The position numbers and the translations under genes were made by a program. The notes beneath the pieces are model-generated. The model saw only the letters and a program-made list of their open reading frames with translations, was not told where the DNA came from and did not search any database. A stretch of DNA of 64,000 nucleotides from Dyella tabacisoli (lineage in GTDB: Bacteria > Pseudomonadota > Gammaproteobacteria > Xanthomonadales > Rhodanobacteraceae), in NCBI RefSeq assembly GCF_003350925.1, contig NZ_KZ857175.1, positions 124,001 to 188,000 of the forward strand, read 5' to 3'. This document shows positions 61,199 to 64,000 of this stretch, in pieces. Numbering within the stretch: the first letter of the stretch is position 1; every line of letters starts with the position of its first letter.

Positions 61199-62146
61199 CT
61201 ACATTTTTGTGGCGATTGCCGCACTGGCTGCCGGGGCGGGTGTACTGGCGCTGGGGGCTGGCGCCAGCAATCGCGCATGCGCCTCGTGCACATGGCGCAG
61301 CATGTCTTCGCTGTACCAGCGACCGTCCTGCTGCACGAGTGCGTACTCGGTCGATAGCGGCTTGCCGAGCAGGGTGTAGTCGATCTTTACGCGGGCGTGG
61401 CCATCTTTGCTTTCCATGGGAGTGACCTTGGCCGAATTCAGGCTGTCATCCACCGACAAGCCATAGATACCGAGCAGTTGCTTTACGCCGGTAAAGCCGA
61501 TGGCGTATTTCTGCATGGCGCTGTCGAAATCCAGCTTGCGCGTGTCGTCGGCACTTTTGAGGCCGAGTTTGCGCGCGGTGGTTACGACCGTGCCGACCGC
61601 TTGCTTGGCCTTGTCCTGATCGAACCACGGCACTTGTTGCGCCCAGGGCGCCAGCACGCCGAGCACATCGCGCGCCTGCTGTTTCTGCGTATCGCCCATC
61701 TGCTTGTCTTGGTCGATGCCGGTCTTGGCGATCTGCTGCACGATGCCGATCATGATCGGCAACTGGTCTTTGTACTGCAGTTGCATCTGGGCGAGCTTGG
61801 GCTTGAACTGAGCGTAGAGCTTGGTTTCCGCGTCGACCTCGGTGAATTGCCGTAGATTCTCGGCGAACTTGGCGCGATCTTCATCGGTGATCGGCTGTTG
61901 CTCTGGTTTTGGGCGGGTCCAGTCGGCGCGCAAGGTGGCGTACTCGGCCGGCGGCAGCGCGTGCTTCCAGAAACCGGCGAAGTCATTCGCTTTGATGAGA
62001 TCGATGGATTGCTGTATCGCCGCTTCGGGGGTATCGCCGCCTGGCTTGGCAGCTTCTTGCTGGTCTTTGTCTTTGTTATGGCAGGCGGCGAGCGCCAACA
62101 CGGCGACAAACGCAAGCAAGAGATGGCGCAAAGAGTGGAAACGCAT
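61199..62146 (-). CDS. Hypothetical lipoprotein
   Basis: A 315-residue protein with a lipoprotein signal peptide (LLLAFVAVLALAAC, Cys 22) followed by a charged linker (HNKDKDQQEAAKPGGDTP) and a soluble, mostly helical domain (PEAAIQQSIDLIKANDFAGFWKHALPPAEY...), and an Ala/Pro-rich C-terminus. Repeated glutamine-rich helices suggest a periplasmic scaffold or chaperone-like protein, but no family was recognised. The start at 62146 was chosen because it begins the lipoprotein signal; the longer frame is not coding-like. Between plsB (downstream) and the acid phosphatase gene, all on the minus strand. Confidence 0.82.
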   Translation of the reverse strand: MRFHSLRHLLLAFVAVLALAACHNKDKDQQEAAKPGGDTPEAAIQQSIDLIKANDFAGFWKHALPPAEYATLRADWTRPKPEQQPITDEDRAKFAENLRQFTEVDAETKLYAQFKPKLAQMQLQYKDQLPIMIGIVQQIAKTGIDQDKQMGDTQKQQARDVLGVLAPWAQQVPWFDQDKAKQAVGTVVTTARKLGLKSADDTRKLDFDSAMQKYAIGFTGVKQLLGIYGLSVDDSLNSAKVTPMESKDGHARVKIDYTLLGKPLSTEYALVQQDGRWYSEDMLRHVHEAHARLLAPAPSASTPAPAASAAIATKM

Positions 62147-62250
62147 CGGTATCTCGCGGTAGGTGGCGGTGCGCCAAGCGGGATGCCGAGGGTAAGGGCG
62201 GCGATGGCGGCGAAACAAGGGCCGTTAGTCCCAATCATGTGCGGCTGCAC

Positions 62251-62287
62251 AAAAAGAAAACCCCGCTGGCGTTGAGCCTCGCGGGGT
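62251..62287 (-). terminator. Rho-independent terminator downstream of the acid phosphatase gene
   Basis: Read on the minus strand, ACCCCGC (62287-62281) pairs with GCGGGGT (62266-62260) across a 14-base loop, followed by TTTTCTTTTT. It lies about 150 bp after the phosphatase stop and separates it from the lipoprotein gene. Confidence 0.85.
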
Positions 62288-62436
62288 AATCCGGCAGAGC
62301 CGGAAGGGAAATGGCCTTGCCCGCAGAATATTGAGGTCAGCAGGTGTTGGCGTGGGTCATGTTAGCGGCTCGCCAAAGTTAAGGCAATGCTTTATGTTTA
62401 ATAGTGTAAGTAATTGATTTTTATTTGCTTATATAT

Positions 62437-63318
62437 CTACTGCAAGCGCAATGAGTCGATCTTCTGGCGTCGCTGTTGCTCGCGTGGAGCAGACCAGTCG
62501 TTGTTGAACAACGCTGGCTCCCAGGAGCCGTAAGTGGGGTTCGGCAAGACAAACCAGCGGCTGCCGATCCATGGCAGGTAGGGTGCGATCACCTGCTGAC
62601 GACCCTTGGCGGTATTGGCCGGCACGTCGACAAAGTCGCCGATCTGGTCGCCGAATTGCATCAAGACACGGTAGCTGCGACCGACCCGTTGCCGACGGCA
62701 GCCCTTTTCGCTGCCGACCTGCTCGCAGCCGGGAACTACCGTGCCCAGGCCCAGAAAAGCCTCGGCACCGGATACCGGTAGACCGGCTTTGCGTAGATTC
62801 GCCAGCGTGGCGGTATCCAGATCCTTGGCGCGGTTGGAGATATAAATCACGGCGACGCCGTGCTTGGCCGCGAATTGAGTGAACTCCACCGCACCCGGCA
62901 AAGCATGTGCGTTCTCTTCCTTGCACCAGGCGGCCCAAGCAGCCTCGTCGAAGCCGCTGCCACTCTGGATGAGTCGCGCCTGATAAGGCGAGTTATCCAA
63001 TACGGTCTCGTCGATATCCAGCACCACCGCTGGCTTGAGCCCCTTGAGCGGCGCGACGCGATCGTCTTTGGGCAGTGCATCCCAGCGCGGATCTTTGAGC
63101 GCGGCCAGCAAGCGCGATTGAGCGTCCCGATAGGTCTGCAGATAAATCAGATCATGCTCAATCGCCGTCTGACTCCAGGCGACGGCATTGAGGTTATCGT
63201 TTGCAGTGGCGACCGCTACAGCCTCCGGGACAGTCAGCTTCTTGGATTGAGTCGGCGCAGTGGAGCATGCGCTGAGCAGGGCAAGAGCGGCGAGTGTCGC
63301 CGGCAGACGGATGGACAT
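62437..63318 (-). CDS. Class C acid phosphatase, e(P4)-like HAD-family lipoprotein
   Basis: A 293-residue lipoprotein of the 5'-nucleotidase e(P4) family, a HAD-superfamily phosphatase that releases nucleosides from nucleotides at the outer membrane. Lipobox SAC (C18) after LPATLAALALL; HAD motif DIDET with D101, D103 (VVLDIDETVLDNS); then YISNRAKDLDTATLANLR and the FVDVPANT region. The start at 63318 has AGGGGAA six bases upstream; the open frame extends a further 101 codons through a family A palindrome but that part is not coding-like. It is followed by a terminator. Confidence 0.93.
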   Translation of the reverse strand: MSIRLPATLAALALLSACSTAPTQSKKLTVPEAVAVATANDNLNAVAWSQTAIEHDLIYLQTYRDAQSRLLAALKDPRWDALPKDDRVAPLKGLKPAVVLDIDETVLDNSPYQARLIQSGSGFDEAAWAAWCKEENAHALPGAVEFTQFAAKHGVAVIYISNRAKDLDTATLANLRKAGLPVSGAEAFLGLGTVVPGCEQVGSEKGCRRQRVGRSYRVLMQFGDQIGDFVDVPANTAKGRQQVIAPYLPWIGSRWFVLPNPTYGSWEPALFNNDWSAPREQQRRQKIDSLRLQ

Positions 63319-63384
63319 GCAGATTCCCCTAGAGATGGCGGAGGAGTTGAAACGGGAAAGTTTACGACAGAGGGGTGATGGGGT

Positions 63385-63450
63385 TACCCCCTCCCAACCT
63401 CCCCCTGCAGGTCCCGAAAAGGGGACTCCCTTCGGTCGCGGGGGAGGGGT
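63385..63450. repeat. GC-rich palindromic repeat, family A (composite loop)
   Basis: ACCCCCTCCCAACCTCCCCC ... GGGGGAGGGGT arms around a loop made of GTCCCGAAAAGGGGAC and TTCGGTCGC blocks; the reverse complement of the same composite loop is in the unit at 45808-45875. Confidence 0.8.
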
Positions 63451-63516
63451 AAAAGCAACGAAGCGGCTGCTTTTGACGTTGCTCTTGGCTCTTGACCTCG
63501 GGGCCCCTGTGCGTCG

Positions 63517-63617
63517 GTGAGGGTCGGACGACAAGGCCCGCAGGGGACTCGGCATGGATGCCGAGTCCTTTTCGCCAGTGCAAGGATGCACTGGCGAAAA
63601 GCCCGGCCGACCCTCAC
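63517..63617. repeat. Nested palindrome cluster
   Basis: Outer arms GTGAGGGTCGG (63517-63527) and CCGACCCTCAC (63607-63617) enclose two perfect hairpins: GGACTCGGCAT/ATGCCGAGTCC (63545-63568) and TTTTCGCCAGTGCA/TGCACTGGCGAAAA (63569-63600). The three can coexist as a three-way structure. Confidence 0.85.
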
Positions 63618-63656
63618 GCACCCGAAGGGCGACGCACCGGGGTGGCCTTTCTTTGG

Positions 63657-63690
63657 GTTACTTTTCTTTGGCCACTCAAAGAAAAGTGAC
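63657..63690. repeat. 14-bp hairpin downstream of the nested cluster
   Basis: GTTACTTTTCTTTG (63657-63670) pairs with CAAAGAAAAGTGAC (63677-63690), one mismatch, six-base loop. The TTCTTTGGGTTACTTTTCTTTG motif is a well-known dispersed sequence of Xanthomonadaceae genomes as far as I recall; not an identified gene. Confidence 0.75.
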
Positions 63691-63841
63691 TCGGCCTCCG
63701 GCAGGAGGTCGAAAGCCCGCCGCAGGCGACCCAACCCGCGAGATCATCCGCAAGATCATGAACAACCCCCACCCCATAGGCTGGCGGCCCAAGCAACCTA
63801 CTGACAGACTGCACCCCACCCCACCCACTCAACTGAATCGA

Positions 63842-64000
63842 ATGGACTCCACCCAACCGGCCCCACGCGAACCCTCGCCCGTCGTCCGCATCGTCAGCTA
63901 TGCGCTCGCGGGTTTGGCCTTGCTGATGGTGATGTGGCTGCGTCTGCTACCCGCCCTGCTGGCGGGTCTGCTGGTCTATGAACTGGTGCAAGCCACCGCG
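63842..64000 (+). CDS. N-terminal fragment of a polytopic membrane protein (AI-2E/PerM-like, partial)
   Basis: The frame from ATG 63842 (MDSTQPAPREPSPVVRIVSY...) runs off the right edge after 53 codons. It has a polar start and two hydrophobic stretches (VSYALAGLALLMVMWL, RLLPALLAGLLVYELV). The LLPALLAGLLVYELV segment resembles the N-terminus of AI-2E-family (PerM-type) transporters of Xanthomonadaceae, but only a fragment is visible and the assignment is tentative. No Shine-Dalgarno is obvious upstream. Confidence 0.5.
   Translation, partial: MDSTQPAPREPSPVVRIVSYALAGLALLMVMWLRLLPALLAGLLVYELVQATA

Larger units (their letters stand above)
63319..63841. other. Intergenic region with nested palindromes
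   Basis: No gene. It contains a family A repeat (63385-63450), the nested hairpin cluster 63517-63617, and a further hairpin 63657-63690, listed separately. Downstream of these is nothing recognisable before the ATG at 63842. Confidence 0.7.

Noticed and set aside
63319-63621. N-terminal extension of the acid phosphatase frame
   Set aside because: It translates a family A palindrome; the lipoprotein signal peptide begins at 63318 with its own ribosome site.
1-64000. tRNA or rRNA genes, prophage, integrase
   Set aside because: No cloverleaf, rRNA-like stretch, integrase, transposase or phage structural gene was recognised on either strand.

Overview
The window is about 62% GC over most of its length. 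Its gene content points to the Xanthomonadales, most likely Rhodanobacteraceae (Dyella/Rhodanobacter/Frateuria-like). The evidence is an effector with an XVIPCD-type tail (a domain typical of Xanthomonadales type IV secretion), a lysine/alanine-rich HU variant of this order, DUF6868 and DUF4850 proteins, and many dispersed GC-rich palindromes. The genus is an inference. No rRNA, tRNA, CRISPR array or intact insertion sequence was seen.

Layout. 1-2.5 kb: DUF4850 protein (cut by the window edge), glmU and an HU-like protein, all on the minus strand. 2.8-18.2 kb: a two-partner secretion / contact-dependent inhibition locus. It has an FhaC-type transporter, a 3,928-residue FhaB/CdiA-like exoprotein ending in a RES-like (NAD-degrading) domain, an abutting small gene resembling the DUF2384 antitoxin domain, and then an AT-rich graveyard of orphan immunity genes, toxin tails and an fhaB fragment separated by a shared hairpin repeat. 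18.2-20.3 kb: a type II restriction-modification system (D12 adenine methylase, Xre controller, PD-(D/E)XK nuclease), followed by a damaged HigA-like antitoxin. 21.4-27.2 kb: the complete pgaABCD operon for poly-N-acetylglucosamine. 27-36 kb: small membrane proteins, an AmpD-like lipoprotein amidase, and a MarR-FUSC-DUF1656-HlyD efflux operon with a clear operator.

36-55.5 kb is mostly housekeeping and metabolism: ttcA, tyrB-like aminotransferase, an Oar-like TonB-dependent receptor, rdgC, a YgjP-type metalloprotease, hydrolases and peptidases, LysR and Lrp regulators, an EamA transporter, cupin, two GSTs, ubiE. 55.9-58.2 kb holds a lipoprotein plus a DUF2235 phospholipase-type effector with an XVIPCD-like tail, a probable immunity/effector pair for bacterial killing by a type IV secretion system encoded elsewhere. 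58.5-64 kb: plsB, a lipoprotein, an e(P4)-type acid phosphatase, a dense palindrome cluster, and the start of a membrane protein.

Two unrelated antibacterial weapons (CDI and X-T4SS effector), an R-M system and a biofilm exopolysaccharide operon sit within 55 kb. The most novel part is the CDI tail: its toxin/immunity pair looks like a RES-Xre toxin-antitoxin module moved into a secreted polymorphic toxin. At least four families of dispersed repeats lie between genes, one of which supplies the C-terminus of an acetyltransferase.
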